A DNA stretch of 64,000 nucleotides from Planctomycetaceae bacterium (GTDB lineage Bacteria; Planctomycetota; Planctomycetia; Pirellulales; Pirellulaceae). Below, piece by piece: positions 36,354 through 44,957 of this stretch. The first letter of the stretch is position 1, and the number at the start of each line of letters is the position of its first letter. The notes below the pieces were generated by a model that had not been told where the DNA came from, did not search any database, and saw only the letters and a program-made list of their open reading frames with translations. Made by a program: the position numbers and the translations under genes. The stretch spans positions 248,001 to 312,000 of the forward strand of contig JACKHN010000003.1 in assembly GCA_020638975.1 (NCBI GenBank), in the 5' to 3' direction.

Positions 36354-36809
36354 ATGAATACCGTTGCAAGACAAGTACTGTTAGTCGAACCGGAACCGGT
36401 TGTCGCCGAGGTGACTGCGTTTCGGCTCGAATTGTTGGGGTATCGCGTGATCTGCGTCGACTCGGCTGAGGCGGCGTTCGGGAAGATCGCCGAGTCGTTT
36501 CCCGACCTTGTAATTACTGACTTGGTTCTTCCCGGCCTGGACGGAATGGGATTCATCGAACGGTTGATGACCGACGAAGAAACCAGCGAGTTGCGGATCT
36601 TGGTGCTTTCACTCGACGCGGACTTGTCGCGAGTTCAGGCGGCTTACAACGTCGGAGCACGCGATTTCATTGTTGTGCCGTTTCACCCGGAAGTATTGGA
36701 AGAGAAAGTCGGCAAGCTGCTCGCCGATGCACCGATCCGAGATCGTTCGGGAAAAACGTCGGAAGCAAAGACGGAACCTGCGATGGCTCAGGCGATGCCG
36801 GCGAACTAA
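36354..36809 (+). CDS. Stand-alone receiver-domain protein, atypical
   Basis: A 151-residue protein consisting of one receiver domain (about 1-122) and a short charged tail. The phospho-acceptor Asp is present (VITDLVLPGLDG, ~56). The acidic pair at the start is VEPEP rather than DD, and the invariant Lys of the KP motif is replaced (DFIVVPFHPEVL, Val near 108). Phosphorylation switching may therefore be altered. It is the first plus-strand gene before the GspE/PilB ATPase (54 bp gap) and probably acts on pilus/secretion assembly, as single-domain receivers do in gliding or twitching systems. That role is inference. Confidence 0.8.
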   Translation: MNTVARQVLLVEPEPVVAEVTAFRLELLGYRVICVDSAEAAFGKIAESFPDLVITDLVLPGLDGMGFIERLMTDEETSELRILVLSLDADLSRVQAAYNVGARDFIVVPFHPEVLEEKVGKLLADAPIRDRSGKTSEAKTEPAMAQAMPAN

Positions 36810-36863
36810 CAAAGCTTACAGAGTAACGACACACAAACTCGCGGAAACGCGGAGGTTGGATTT

Positions 36864-38552
36864 ATGGCAGGTCGGCTAGGTGACATTCTGGTCGCTCAAG
36901 GAGCGATCACAGAAGAGCAACTCCAAACAGCACTCTCGGCGCAAGGTGCTCGTGGAATGTTGGGTGAGACGCTCGTCGCACGAGGCCTGATTACTAACGA
37001 TCAGCTTGGTGCAGCGCTCGCAAAACAATTTGACGTACCTTATCACGAAATGTCGCCGGAGATGATCAATCCGCAGGTCGTCTGCTTGATCCCGGAAGCG
37101 CTCGGTCGTCAACGCCTGATGGCCCCCATCGCGGTCAAGGGCGGTGTCATGACGCTGGCGATGGTCGCGCCGGATGACATGAACGCGATATCAGAAGCCG
37201 AGTTGATCTCGGGGTATCAGGTCGATCCGATTGTCGCTCTGCGGCGCGATGTTCTCGCGACGCTGGACCGAGGTTACGACGAACGCGTGGCCGCTCGTCA
37301 AACGATTATTGATATCAAGATCCAGGAGTTGGAGGAGGCAAAGAAAGCCGGCAAGCAGGAAGTTGTCGCGGTCAAGGAAGACAAGGACGCTCCTGTCGTT
37401 CGGCTCGTCCGTTCGATCCTGATGGGTGCCGTCAATGCAGGTGCGAGCGATATTCATCTCGAACCACACAATCCTCAAATGCGAGTGCGGTATCGGATCG
37501 ATGGCCAATTGAGTCAAGTGATGACGATTCCGAATCACACGGAAGCCGCAGTCGTCGGACGCATCAAGGTCATGGGCGACATGGATACGACCGAAACTCG
37601 CAAGCCGCAAGACGGCAACTTGACGATCGACGAGAACGGAACTCGCGCGAGTTTCCGGGTCAGTGCAATTCCCGTCGTAGGTGGTGAGAAGATCGTGATG
37701 CGGGTTATCGACGAAGGCAACAAGGTCTTCACGTTCGATGCGTTGGGAATGCAGGAACGCGAAACAACAATCGTCAAAGAGTTGCTCGACAAGCCGCACG
37801 GCATGATCATCATGACGGGCCCAACGGGTTCCGGTAAGACGACCACGATGTACACAATGCTGACAAACATCGATTCCACGAACACCAACATCTCGACGGT
37901 CGAAGATCCTGTTGAATTCAAGTTGCCGGGGATCAACCAGGTTGCCGCAGACAGCGAACATGGCATGGGTTTTGGCAACGCGTTGAAGTATCTCATGCGT
38001 CAAGATCCGGACGTCATTATGATCGGCGAAATTCGCGATCACGAAACGGCCGTGAGCGGTGTGCAAGCCGCGTTGACGGGCCACTTGCTGATCAGCACCT
38101 TGCACACGAACGACGCGATTGGTGCGGTGCCGCGTCTCAATGACTTGGGGTTGGACTACTTCAAGATCGCGGGTGCGTTGCTAGGTGTTATTGCTCAGCG
38201 ACTGTTGCGAGGCCTTTGCCCACACTGCAAAGAGCCAACCGTACCAAATCCCCGCATGTTGGAAACGCTGCTCGAAGGCCAGCACATGAAGATCCCTGCC
38301 GATGCAGTCTTTTACAAGGGTGCCGGCTGCGGGAAGTGCATGGGATCTGGCTATGCCGGGCGGATTCCGATTTATGAAATCTTTGTCATTTCGCCCGAAA
38401 TTCAAAAGGCGATCGAAGCAGGCTTGCCTCACTCGAAATTGCGTGAGTTGGCTCTCAAGGAAGGCATGGTTGAACTCGCACCTGCTGGCATTCAACAAGC
38501 GCTACGCGGTCGAACGACCGTCGAAGAGGTGTATTACAAGTTATCCAGTTAG
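36864..38552 (+). CDS. GspE/PilB assembly ATPase
   Basis: A 562-residue hexameric secretion ATPase powering pseudopilus or pilus assembly. An N-terminal MshEN/GSPII_E domain (MAGRLGDILVAQGAITEEQL) is followed by the N2 domain, where SDIHLEPHNPQMRVRYRIDG is the family mark (~195). Walker A is GPTGSGKTTTMYT (~318). The Asp box is VEDPVEFKLPGINQV and the Walker B region is LMRQDPDVIMIGEIRDHETA. A tetracysteine zinc motif of PilB/GspE type is present (CPHC ... CGKC, ~452-495). Length and order are normal. It is followed 55 bp later by the GspF/PilC gene. Confidence 0.93.
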   Translation: MAGRLGDILVAQGAITEEQLQTALSAQGARGMLGETLVARGLITNDQLGAALAKQFDVPYHEMSPEMINPQVVCLIPEALGRQRLMAPIAVKGGVMTLAMVAPDDMNAISEAELISGYQVDPIVALRRDVLATLDRGYDERVAARQTIIDIKIQELEEAKKAGKQEVVAVKEDKDAPVVRLVRSILMGAVNAGASDIHLEPHNPQMRVRYRIDGQLSQVMTIPNHTEAAVVGRIKVMGDMDTTETRKPQDGNLTIDENGTRASFRVSAIPVVGGEKIVMRVIDEGNKVFTFDALGMQERETTIVKELLDKPHGMIIMTGPTGSGKTTTMYTMLTNIDSTNTNISTVEDPVEFKLPGINQVAADSEHGMGFGNALKYLMRQDPDVIMIGEIRDHETAVSGVQAALTGHLLISTLHTNDAIGAVPRLNDLGLDYFKIAGALLGVIAQRLLRGLCPHCKEPTVPNPRMLETLLEGQHMKIPADAVFYKGAGCGKCMGSGYAGRIPIYEIFVISPEIQKAIEAGLPHSKLRELALKEGMVELAPAGIQQALRGRTTVEEVYYKLSS

Positions 38553-38607
38553 CGGTCGCTCTTAACGACTCGATTTCTGAACATAGTTCCACGAGTGAAT
38601 AAATATC

Positions 38608-39735
38608 ATGTCCAACTTCGCAGCAAAACAAAGTGGTGACGGCTTTCAGCAGACACTGCAAAAATTCAAAATTGGAGGTGGTAGCAAGAAGGGAATGAAG
38701 ATCAAGAAGCGAGATATGATCTTCATGCTCCGCAATATCTCCATTTTGATCGAGAACGGGCTCTCTTTGCCCAAGTCGCTCGAAACGCTGGTGTCGGAGA
38801 AATCGCTCAGAAACTACTCCTCGATGCTGGAAGACATCAAGATGCGCGTCGAGAACGGTGAAGCGTTTAGCGACGCACTGGCGACCTATCCGGATTCTTT
38901 CAACGAATTGATGGTCAGCCAGATCCGTATTGGCGAACGCAGCGGTACGATCCCCGTGACGCTGGGCCGAGTCATGCATCAACTGGAACACGCGGACAAC
39001 TTGAAGGGGCACATCATTAAGAAGATGAGTTATCCCTGTATCCTCGTGACGGCAGGTGCCGGTGCAATGACGTTTATGCTGCTGTACGTGATACCGACGT
39101 TTCAAGGGATTTATGAGGACTCAGGTGCCAAGTTGCCGGCGATCACACGATTGCTTATCGCGTTTGGGGAACTTGGCACAAAGTACGGATGGATGGTTCT
39201 GCTGGCGCTGGTCGCGCTTGTTTCCACGGTTGTGGGCATCCGGCGGCAGACGGCTGGCAGGCTGTGGATGGATGGATGGTTACTGAGACTTCCTATGCTG
39301 GGACAGTTTTTTAAGAACATCTCGGTGCTTCAATTCATGGAGGTGCTGGGCAATTTGATGGATGCAGGATTTACGGTCGTCGAAGCCCTTGAATCGTGCG
39401 CAAAGTCGGTTGGCAACCGAGCCATTCGACAAAGCATCCTTGAAATGCACGAAGCATTGACGCGAGGCGAGAGATTTAGCGACGAGTTGGGACGCCACGG
39501 CGATCTATTTCCACCCGTCGTGAAGCAGCTGGTCGTTGTTGGCGAGAAAACAGGAACGCTGTCGAAAACGACGGTTCACATTCGAGCCCATCTACGCCGC
39601 GAAGTCGAGACCTACACCAATGTCATGCTGGGTGCCATCGAGCCCATCATGACCGCTGGACTTGCAACTTGCATCGGCGGCATGGTGCTGGCCATTTATC
39701 TGCCAATGTTTGACATGATCGGTGCGATGAACTAA
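38608..39735 (+). CDS. GspF/PilC inner-membrane platform protein
   Basis: A 375-residue polytopic protein with two GspF domains. The first begins KKRDMIFMLRNISILIENGL (~34) and continues with MRVENGEAFSDALATYPDSFNELMV. Transmembrane segments lie near 145-165 (CILVTAGAGAMTFMLLYVIP), 195-215 (GWMVLLALVALVSTVVG) and 350-370. The second domain begins FKNISVLQFMEVLGNLMDAG (~235) and ends in the last membrane helix. This is the full-length family layout. It works with the GspE-type ATPase encoded just upstream to move pseudopilin subunits. Confidence 0.92.
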   Translation: MSNFAAKQSGDGFQQTLQKFKIGGGSKKGMKIKKRDMIFMLRNISILIENGLSLPKSLETLVSEKSLRNYSSMLEDIKMRVENGEAFSDALATYPDSFNELMVSQIRIGERSGTIPVTLGRVMHQLEHADNLKGHIIKKMSYPCILVTAGAGAMTFMLLYVIPTFQGIYEDSGAKLPAITRLLIAFGELGTKYGWMVLLALVALVSTVVGIRRQTAGRLWMDGWLLRLPMLGQFFKNISVLQFMEVLGNLMDAGFTVVEALESCAKSVGNRAIRQSILEMHEALTRGERFSDELGRHGDLFPPVVKQLVVVGEKTGTLSKTTVHIRAHLRREVETYTNVMLGAIEPIMTAGLATCIGGMVLAIYLPMFDMIGAMN

Positions 39736-39770
39736 CCGCCGCACCCTATTTTCATATCAGGAGATTGACA

Positions 39771-40127
39771 ATGAAACGACGTCTTCAATTTCTGATGCGG
39801 ACCAATCGACGTGGCATGGGCCTCTTAGAAGTGCTCGCGGTCGTGACGCTGATGGGCATTATCGCCATGATCGTGGTGCCACGTCTCGCCGGTACGAGCG
39901 ACGCCACTCGTGCGAATTCCTGTTTCGCGAGGAAAGGCAACATCGAAGTGCAAGCCGAGTTGTGGCTCCGCACCAAAGGGGTGCCACCTGCGGCGAACCT
40001 GAACGACATCATGGCAAATCCAACTTACTTCCCGGATGGCGCTGTCGTCTGCCCGGTCGATGGAAGCGTCTACACGCTTAACACGACGACGATGACCGTC
40101 AACGGGCATGCGCACACGGATCTGTAA
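39771..40127 (+). CDS. GspG-like type II pseudopilin (first)
   Basis: A 118-residue pseudopilin. ATG at 39771 has AGGAG nine bases upstream; an in-frame TTG six bases earlier is less likely. The leader is basic (MKRRLQFLMRTNRRG) with cleavage before MGLLEVLAVVTLMGIIAMIVVP. The mature position-5 Glu is present. The C-terminal domain is short, with AELWLRTKGVPPAANLNDIM and YFPDGAVVCPVDGSVYTLN. The CPVDG tail resembles GspG/ComGC-type proteins with a late beta-loop. It follows gspF by 35 bp and differs clearly from the two downstream near-identical copies. Confidence 0.85.
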   Translation: MKRRLQFLMRTNRRGMGLLEVLAVVTLMGIIAMIVVPRLAGTSDATRANSCFARKGNIEVQAELWLRTKGVPPAANLNDIMANPTYFPDGAVVCPVDGSVYTLNTTTMTVNGHAHTDL

Positions 40128-40302
40128 CTCATTGCGTTTTGTCAAATTGTCGCCAACAAAAAAAGTTTGCAATCAGTCACATCTCTTTGAATGTAACCTA
40201 TGTTTGAGTAATCCAGCGTATCGTGAAGAGCTGTTCGACACGCTATCGCTGCTAACAAAATATCCAATGCAAATTGGAGGTTCGTTTTAGAAGGGTAAAG
40301 TT

Positions 40303-40698
40303 ATGAAAGTTCGTAAAACCAACACTCGTCGTCGTCGATCGCTGGGATTTTCGTTGCTCGAGCTTTTGGCCGTGGTCACGATCCTCGGCATTATCGCCGT
40401 CGTTGTCATTCCTCGCATCGCTGTGTCCTCGGGCACGGCTCGCATGAATGCTGCGACGCAAACACAGGCCGAAATCAACTCCGCGTTGGAACGCTATTTC
40501 TTTGACTATGGCACGTACCCAACGGGTGGTTTGGCCACGCTCTTCGCGACCAGCAGCCCGACCCAGCCTGATGGAACAGCGGGCCAACGTTACTTCCCGG
40601 ACGGTGTACCAGTGAATCCATTCACGCGAGCCGCGTCGGCTACCGATTGGAGCTACGCCGCTGGTCGCTGCACCGGTTTTAATCAGACTCTCAAATAG
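40303..40698 (+). CDS. GspG-like pseudopilin, tandem copy 1
   Basis: A 131-residue pseudopilin. The basic leader (MKVRKTNTRRRRSLG) is followed by the cleavage site and methylation segment FSLLELLAVVTILGIIAVVVIP; Glu5 is intact. The globular part contains ALERYFFDYGTYPTGGL and RYFPDGVPVNPFTRA, matching the GspG C-terminal pattern. The ribosome-binding context GAAGGGTAAAGTT before the ATG is repeated before copy 2. The mature product differs from copy 2 at only a few residues. A 175-bp gap with AT-rich sequence separates it from the first pseudopilin. Confidence 0.9.
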   Translation: MKVRKTNTRRRRSLGFSLLELLAVVTILGIIAVVVIPRIAVSSGTARMNAATQTQAEINSALERYFFDYGTYPTGGLATLFATSSPTQPDGTAGQRYFPDGVPVNPFTRAASATDWSYAAGRCTGFNQTLK

Positions 40699-40846
40699 TC
40701 GAAAAAACGTAGACGTGGTGGTATCGGGACCTTGATTCGAACGCTCCAGCTTCTGGACGAATCTTGAGATGGGCTCCGAAACACTGTTGCGTACTAATCA
40801 AAAACAACTTGTTTCTATTGGGGTTCCGTTTCGAAAGGGTAAAGTT

Positions 40847-41242
40847 ATGAAGGTTCGTTTGAACAACATTCGCCGTCGCCGATCACTCGGCTTCTCGCTG
40901 CTCGAGCTTTTGGCAGTGGTCACGATCCTCGGCATCATCGCCGTCGTTGTTATTCCTCGCATCGCTGTGTCTTCGGGCACTGCTCGCGTGAATGCGGCGA
41001 CGCAAACACAGGCCGAAATCAACTCCGCGTTGGAGCGTTATTTCTTTGACTATGGCACCTATCCAACAGGCGGTTTGGCCACGCTCTTCGCGACCAGCAG
41101 CCCGACTCAACCTGATGGAACTCCGGGACAGCGTTACTTCCCGGACGGTGTTCCCGTGAACCCGTTCACGCGAGCCGCGTCGGCTACCGATTGGAGCTAC
41201 GCCGCTGGTCGCTGCACCGGTTTCAATAAGACGTTGAAGTAG
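40847..41242 (+). CDS. GspG-like pseudopilin, tandem copy 2
   Basis: A 131-residue paralogue of copy 1. The ATG at 40847 sits in the same AAAGGGTAAAGTT context, so the longer upstream frame is rejected. The leader is MKVRLNNIRRRRSLG and the mature part begins FSLLELLAVVTILG. Compared with copy 1, the visible mature changes are Met to Val in TARxNAATQ, Ala to Pro in DGTxGQRYF and Gln to Lys in GFNxTLK. It is presumably the same structural subunit, either a dosage increase or a heteropolymer partner. Confidence 0.9.
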   Translation: MKVRLNNIRRRRSLGFSLLELLAVVTILGIIAVVVIPRIAVSSGTARVNAATQTQAEINSALERYFFDYGTYPTGGLATLFATSSPTQPDGTPGQRYFPDGVPVNPFTRAASATDWSYAAGRCTGFNKTLK

Positions 41243-41345
41243 TCGGACCGCCTGTCGGTTGACTTGGAATGAACAACCGGCGAGGAGTTCCGTCAAGGCA
41301 ACTCCTCGCCGTTGTTTCACTTCTTGGCAGAAACGAGGGATGACG

Positions 41346-41822
41346 ATGCATAAGACAAAGAGGATGCGACGCTCCGGCCTGTCGCTGCTGGAACTCACGA
41401 TGGTCATCACGATCATGGGGATCGTCGCAGCCATTGGTTCGGCCCGGTTCGGTCGCTCGGCGTTTGCGAATATCGGTGCCCACGGCGACGCCCAAAAAGT
41501 CTCCTTGTCGATGCTCCGCACGAAACGCGAGGCAATTAAGACAGGCGACAATCACTATCTACTCTTCAATGCCGCGAATCCTACGCCAGCGACACAATAC
41601 AGTGTGATGCGACGCGGGGCAGGCGGAAATACGCTTGTGGAAGGGCCGTTCCTGTTCAGTCAGGATGTCCAAGTAATCGCATCGGTGTCGGAAATGGACT
41701 TTAACTTCGAAGGCGAAGCGGCTGGCAGCTATCAGGTGAACTTCAATGGTACTGGGCGGAACTGGCAATTGACGGTGGTGCCCGTCACCGGCGCGGTGAT
41801 TGTAACTGACGTCACGCCGTGA
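41346..41822 (+). CDS. GspH-like minor pseudopilin
   Basis: A 158-residue pseudopilin-like protein. ATG 41346 is preferred because GAGG lies eight bases upstream; ATG 41340 is too close to it. The leader MHKTKRMRRSG precedes LSLLELTMVITIMGIVAAIG; Glu5 is present. The remainder (SMLRTKREAIKTGDNHYLLF, EMDFNFEGEAAGSYQVNFNG) has the beta-rich look of GspH/FimT minor pseudopilins. It follows pseudopilin copy 2 and precedes the GspI-like gene, in the usual order of a type II secretion cluster. Confidence 0.82.
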   Translation: MHKTKRMRRSGLSLLELTMVITIMGIVAAIGSARFGRSAFANIGAHGDAQKVSLSMLRTKREAIKTGDNHYLLFNAANPTPATQYSVMRRGAGGNTLVEGPFLFSQDVQVIASVSEMDFNFEGEAAGSYQVNFNGTGRNWQLTVVPVTGAVIVTDVTP

Positions 41823-41992
41823 CAAGCCAAGTACCTCAGTACGGCTCGTCTGACAGTCCGCCAAAGTGTCGGCCCTGAAAGGCTGAAGTACGCGGTGCGA
41901 CGATTCGTGAGCTAGAGTTTCTTGGGTGTGGCGTGACCGAAAGGTGGCGCGTGCGCACCGACGAGGAATCCATCAACGTGAAGCAACAGGTC

Positions 41993-42418
41993 ATGACTAA
42001 ATCCGTCGCTAAACCCTGCAAAGGACAAACACTACTCGAGATGATTGCCGCTACGGTGATCATCGCGATCGCGCTGGTGCCTGCATTGCGACTGACGCGA
42101 GACAGCATTCGGGTTGGTCGCCAAACGGAAAATGCGAACATTTTGACCACCTACAGCGTGAGCAAGTTGGAAGAGCACATGGCTCTGACAGCTGCCACTT
42201 GGGATGCAACCACAGCGTCTGGAGCGATCCCGAACTATCCCGGTCTCCGCTTCCAAGTCACCAAGGTCGACGAAGGTTTCGGATCGGGACTAATGCGAAT
42301 CACATCCATCACGTACGAAGATGGTAACGGCAACGGCACGTGGGACGTTGGCGAACGAAACGTTGTGTTTGTGACTAAGATCGCCAAGAACGTTGCTTAC
42401 GAGTTGGAAGCGAGTTGA
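41993..42418 (+). CDS. GspI-like minor pseudopilin
   Basis: A 141-residue protein. The ATG at 41993 gives a normal short basic leader (MTKSVAKPCKG) before QTLLEMIAATVIIAIALVPALRLTRDS; a GTG start at 41933 would make an overly long leader. Glu5 is conserved. The C-terminal part (GLRFQVTKVDEGFGSGLMRI) fits a small beta domain such as GspI. The stop overlaps the frame of the next gene by a few bases, indicating coupling. Assignment to GspI rather than PilV is by order. Confidence 0.78.
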   Translation: MTKSVAKPCKGQTLLEMIAATVIIAIALVPALRLTRDSIRVGRQTENANILTTYSVSKLEEHMALTAATWDATTASGAIPNYPGLRFQVTKVDEGFGSGLMRITSITYEDGNGNGTWDVGERNVVFVTKIAKNVAYELEAS

Positions 42419-42429
42419 TCGAGAAGAAC

Positions 42430-42966
42430 ATGCACTCAATACGTCAACGACGATGCGGCCTCCGTGGCCGACGAGGCATGACACTGCTGGAACTGATCAT
42501 CGCGACGTCGATGCTGGCGATGCTGTTGACTTCCGTGTCTATCGTAATTCGTGGTGTCCGCGCATCGTGGGATGCACACGAAGCAGACTACGTGCGAATC
42601 GAAGCTGCCCATTCAACCCTGCGTCACATCGTCCGCACTATTCGAGCGGCCGAGGCGGTGACGGCGGTCACGCCCGAGACCAACAACTCCGGCAGCCTGA
42701 GCGTGCGCATGCCAAACGGCGACACACTGGTGTGGGCTCACGATGCAGTGAACAATCGCGTGAATTACGGTGTCACAGCGGCGAGCAACCTACTTGCCTC
42801 GGAAATCACCGGACTTCGATTTCGGGCCAGACGTGCGGATGCAACCACTGCAGCAGCCACACCCGGTGACACGCAATGTCTGCAAATTGAAGTCACGGTT
42901 CAATTGCCTCGCGAGGCAAACGGGCAGCGTATCGTGACGTCCTGGGCTTGGGTGAGGTCTTGGTAA
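42430..42966 (+). CDS. GspJ-like minor pseudopilin
   Basis: A 178-residue pseudopilin-like protein. The start at 42430 gives MHSIRQRRCGLRGRRG before the processed N-terminus MTLLELIIATSMLAMLLTSVSIVI; an upstream TTG (42415) overlapping the GspI-like stop is an alternative. Glu5 is present. The mature domain includes AAHSTLRHIVRTIRAAEAV and EITGLRFRARRAD, as in GspJ proteins. It is followed three bases after its stop by the PilX/GspK-like gene. Confidence 0.78.
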   Translation: MHSIRQRRCGLRGRRGMTLLELIIATSMLAMLLTSVSIVIRGVRASWDAHEADYVRIEAAHSTLRHIVRTIRAAEAVTAVTPETNNSGSLSVRMPNGDTLVWAHDAVNNRVNYGVTAASNLLASEITGLRFRARRADATTAAATPGDTQCLQIEVTVQLPREANGQRIVTSWAWVRSW

Positions 42967-42968
42967 TT

Positions 42969-43373
42969 ATGAAACAACCCACACGGATTCGAACGTTGCA
43001 AATCACAAGGCGTCGGCGCGGCGCGGCGTTGTTGCTGGCTCTGTTTGTGATGACCGTGTGCAGCATGATCGCGATCACGATTCTCGAAACTCAGACGCTG
43101 CAGTTAACGGCGTTGCGCAACACGATCGAGTATGACCGGGCTCGCTACTTGGCGGAATCAGGAATTCAACATGCACTAGCCTTCGTCGAAGAGGACTACG
43201 ACCTAATTGGGATCGATAAATATGACATTCCGTGGACGAACTCGCCCGACGGCAACAATCAATACATGGCCGATCTGACCGAAGGTGCCAACGGCACAAT
43301 CATCATTTCGGCCCAAGGGCGTTCTGGGAACTTTACACGACGCTTAGAAATAACGATCAAAATGGGTGGATGA
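42969..43373 (+). CDS. Short PilX/GspK-like membrane protein
   Basis: A 134-residue protein. The ATG at 42969 follows the GspJ-like stop by two bases; GAGG lies about 11 bases upstream. The N-terminus is basic (MKQPTRIRTLQITRRRR) then GAALLLALFVMTVCSMIAITI. This lacks the Glu5 of most pseudopilins, as is usual for GspK and PilX. The following RARYLAESGIQHALAFVEED is the typical PilX/GspK helix. GspK proteins are normally about 300 residues, so the large globular domain is absent. This makes PilX-like, or a truncated GspK, the better description. Confidence 0.75.
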   Translation: MKQPTRIRTLQITRRRRGAALLLALFVMTVCSMIAITILETQTLQLTALRNTIEYDRARYLAESGIQHALAFVEEDYDLIGIDKYDIPWTNSPDGNNQYMADLTEGANGTIIISAQGRSGNFTRRLEITIKMGG

Positions 43374-43421
43374 GCGAGACGCTGAGACGTTTCGAAGTAC
43401 ACGAGAGGTGAGTGAGATCAA

Positions 43422-44957
43422 ATGGGTATCCAAAAGAAAAGCGGCAAACGCAAGCTGCCGAACGTCAAGATCGCGATCGAAGTGCAACGCTCGGAGTTGA
43501 CTTTGGTTGTCGCGAAGCAAAACGGTGACAAACTTGCGGAGATTCACGGCCATCATATTCCATGGCTGCAAGAAGCTGAATCCATTCGAACCGAAGACGG
43601 CGTTCGTGAATTGACTGCCGCACTCACGATGCTGGTCGGCAAAGAGAAAGTGGGGGGCGCTGCTGCCTATGTCTCGTTGAGCAGCGACCTCTGCGTGACA
43701 CGCGTTATAGCAGGCGAGAACGAAGCATTGCGAGCGGAGTTGCGCAATTTGCGCGAACGGAGCAATCAGTACTTGCTGCTGGGCGCGGGCGCCAAGGCCG
43801 TCGCCGAGAGTACGCGGGCGATTGATGCCAAGCATTCTCAGACTTGGTTAACAGTCGTCAATCAAGAAACGCTTGACAATGTTGTGGGGGCCATTCAAAA
43901 CGCCGGTTTGGTCGTTGAACTGGTCGAACATTCTCTGGTCGCGATGTGCCGCGCTGTAGGACGCACGGGCAGAGACAAAGATCGCCCGGTCATCGCGATC
44001 GACATCAACGAACGAGGCGTTGACCTAGGGGTATCGTATCGGGGGCAGCTCTTATTTGATTATCGTCCCGGAGGCATCGATTCGAAGGAACGAATCGGTG
44101 AGATCGTCAGCCGCCACTTGGATCGGATTCAACGCTACTGCGCCCGACAGTTTCGCAATGCAGCAGGAAACATCTCGGAAGTTCTGCTCTGTGGTATCCC
44201 TGACGACTTGCCGCAAGTTGCGGAACAGTTCAAGGGATCGAATCTAACTGCCGAGATATTCGACCCCAAGACGGTTTCGCCGGAATCCGACTACACCGCT
44301 AGTTGCAACCTCAACTCGCACTACGTGGCACCGTTGGGATCACTGGTGATCGAGCAAGAGCAGCTTGACCAGCCGGCAAACGAGCGAGGCTTGCCCGATC
44401 TGATGGACACCTACCGTGCTCGTCTCCGGGAACCGCTCGTGCCTGCCCTTGTGAAGTTGGCTTGGCCCATTGCTGCGATGTTGCTCGTGTCGGTGGGAAT
44501 CTATGGCTTTGCCGCCTTAGAAAGAACTGCTGCTGCTGGAGTCGAGGCCGAATTGGCAATACTCGACGCGGATCGCGGGCGTGTCGACAAGACTCGGACG
44601 GATCTTGAGGAAACTATGAAGCAATTTGAGAGCGTAACCAAAATCATTTCGTCAGCGGAACGGCCATCCTACCACCGGCTGCTCGGAGCCATTGGACAGA
44701 GCATGCCCTCGGGCGTCTGGCTCGAGTCGCTCCGAGTTGACGATGAAGGCACCGTGGCGATTCAAGGCCCGGGCACCAATGACGATATGGTTTTCGGATT
44801 CGTGGAACAACTGAAGAAGCTTCCAATGCTCTCTGATGTGAGCCTCCAAGGCCAACAACCAATTCAGCTACAGACCGGACCGGCGATCCGTTTTGATATC
44901 AAATGCCGGTTTGTCGAAGAAGACGATTATACCGAAAGGACCGCTAGTAATGATTGA
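43422..44957 (+). CDS. Fused PilM-PilN (GspL-like) assembly protein
   Basis: A 511-residue protein joining a cytoplasmic actin-like PilM domain (about 1-310; NVKIAIEVQRSELTLVVAKQ at the start, VIAIDINERGVDLGVSYRGQ midway) to a PilN module. The PilN part is a single transmembrane helix (KLAWPIAAMLLVSVGIYGFA, ~345-365), a coiled coil (ILDADRGRVDKTRTDLEET) and the PilN ferredoxin-like domain (YHRLLGAIGQSMPSGVWLESL to the end). Classical GspL has a comparable cytoplasmic-TM-periplasmic order, so this bridges both nomenclatures. The PilO gene start overlaps its last eight bases. Confidence 0.8.
   Translation: MGIQKKSGKRKLPNVKIAIEVQRSELTLVVAKQNGDKLAEIHGHHIPWLQEAESIRTEDGVRELTAALTMLVGKEKVGGAAAYVSLSSDLCVTRVIAGENEALRAELRNLRERSNQYLLLGAGAKAVAESTRAIDAKHSQTWLTVVNQETLDNVVGAIQNAGLVVELVEHSLVAMCRAVGRTGRDKDRPVIAIDINERGVDLGVSYRGQLLFDYRPGGIDSKERIGEIVSRHLDRIQRYCARQFRNAAGNISEVLLCGIPDDLPQVAEQFKGSNLTAEIFDPKTVSPESDYTASCNLNSHYVAPLGSLVIEQEQLDQPANERGLPDLMDTYRARLREPLVPALVKLAWPIAAMLLVSVGIYGFAALERTAAAGVEAELAILDADRGRVDKTRTDLEETMKQFESVTKIISSAERPSYHRLLGAIGQSMPSGVWLESLRVDDEGTVAIQGPGTNDDMVFGFVEQLKKLPMLSDVSLQGQQPIQLQTGPAIRFDIKCRFVEEDDYTERTASND

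Larger units (their letters stand above)
40280..41242 (+). repeat. Tandem gene duplication of the pseudopilin (about 0.42 kb units)
   Basis: Copy 1 spans about 40280-40698 and copy 2 about 40824-41242, including the ribosome-binding region and the entire coding sequence, offset by 544 bp. Identity is highest in the mature coding part; the leaders and the spacer (40699-40823) differ. Many synonymous changes are visible (for example CTCGGCATTATC vs CTCGGCATCATC), so the duplication is not brand new, yet the protein is almost unchanged. Confidence 0.85.
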
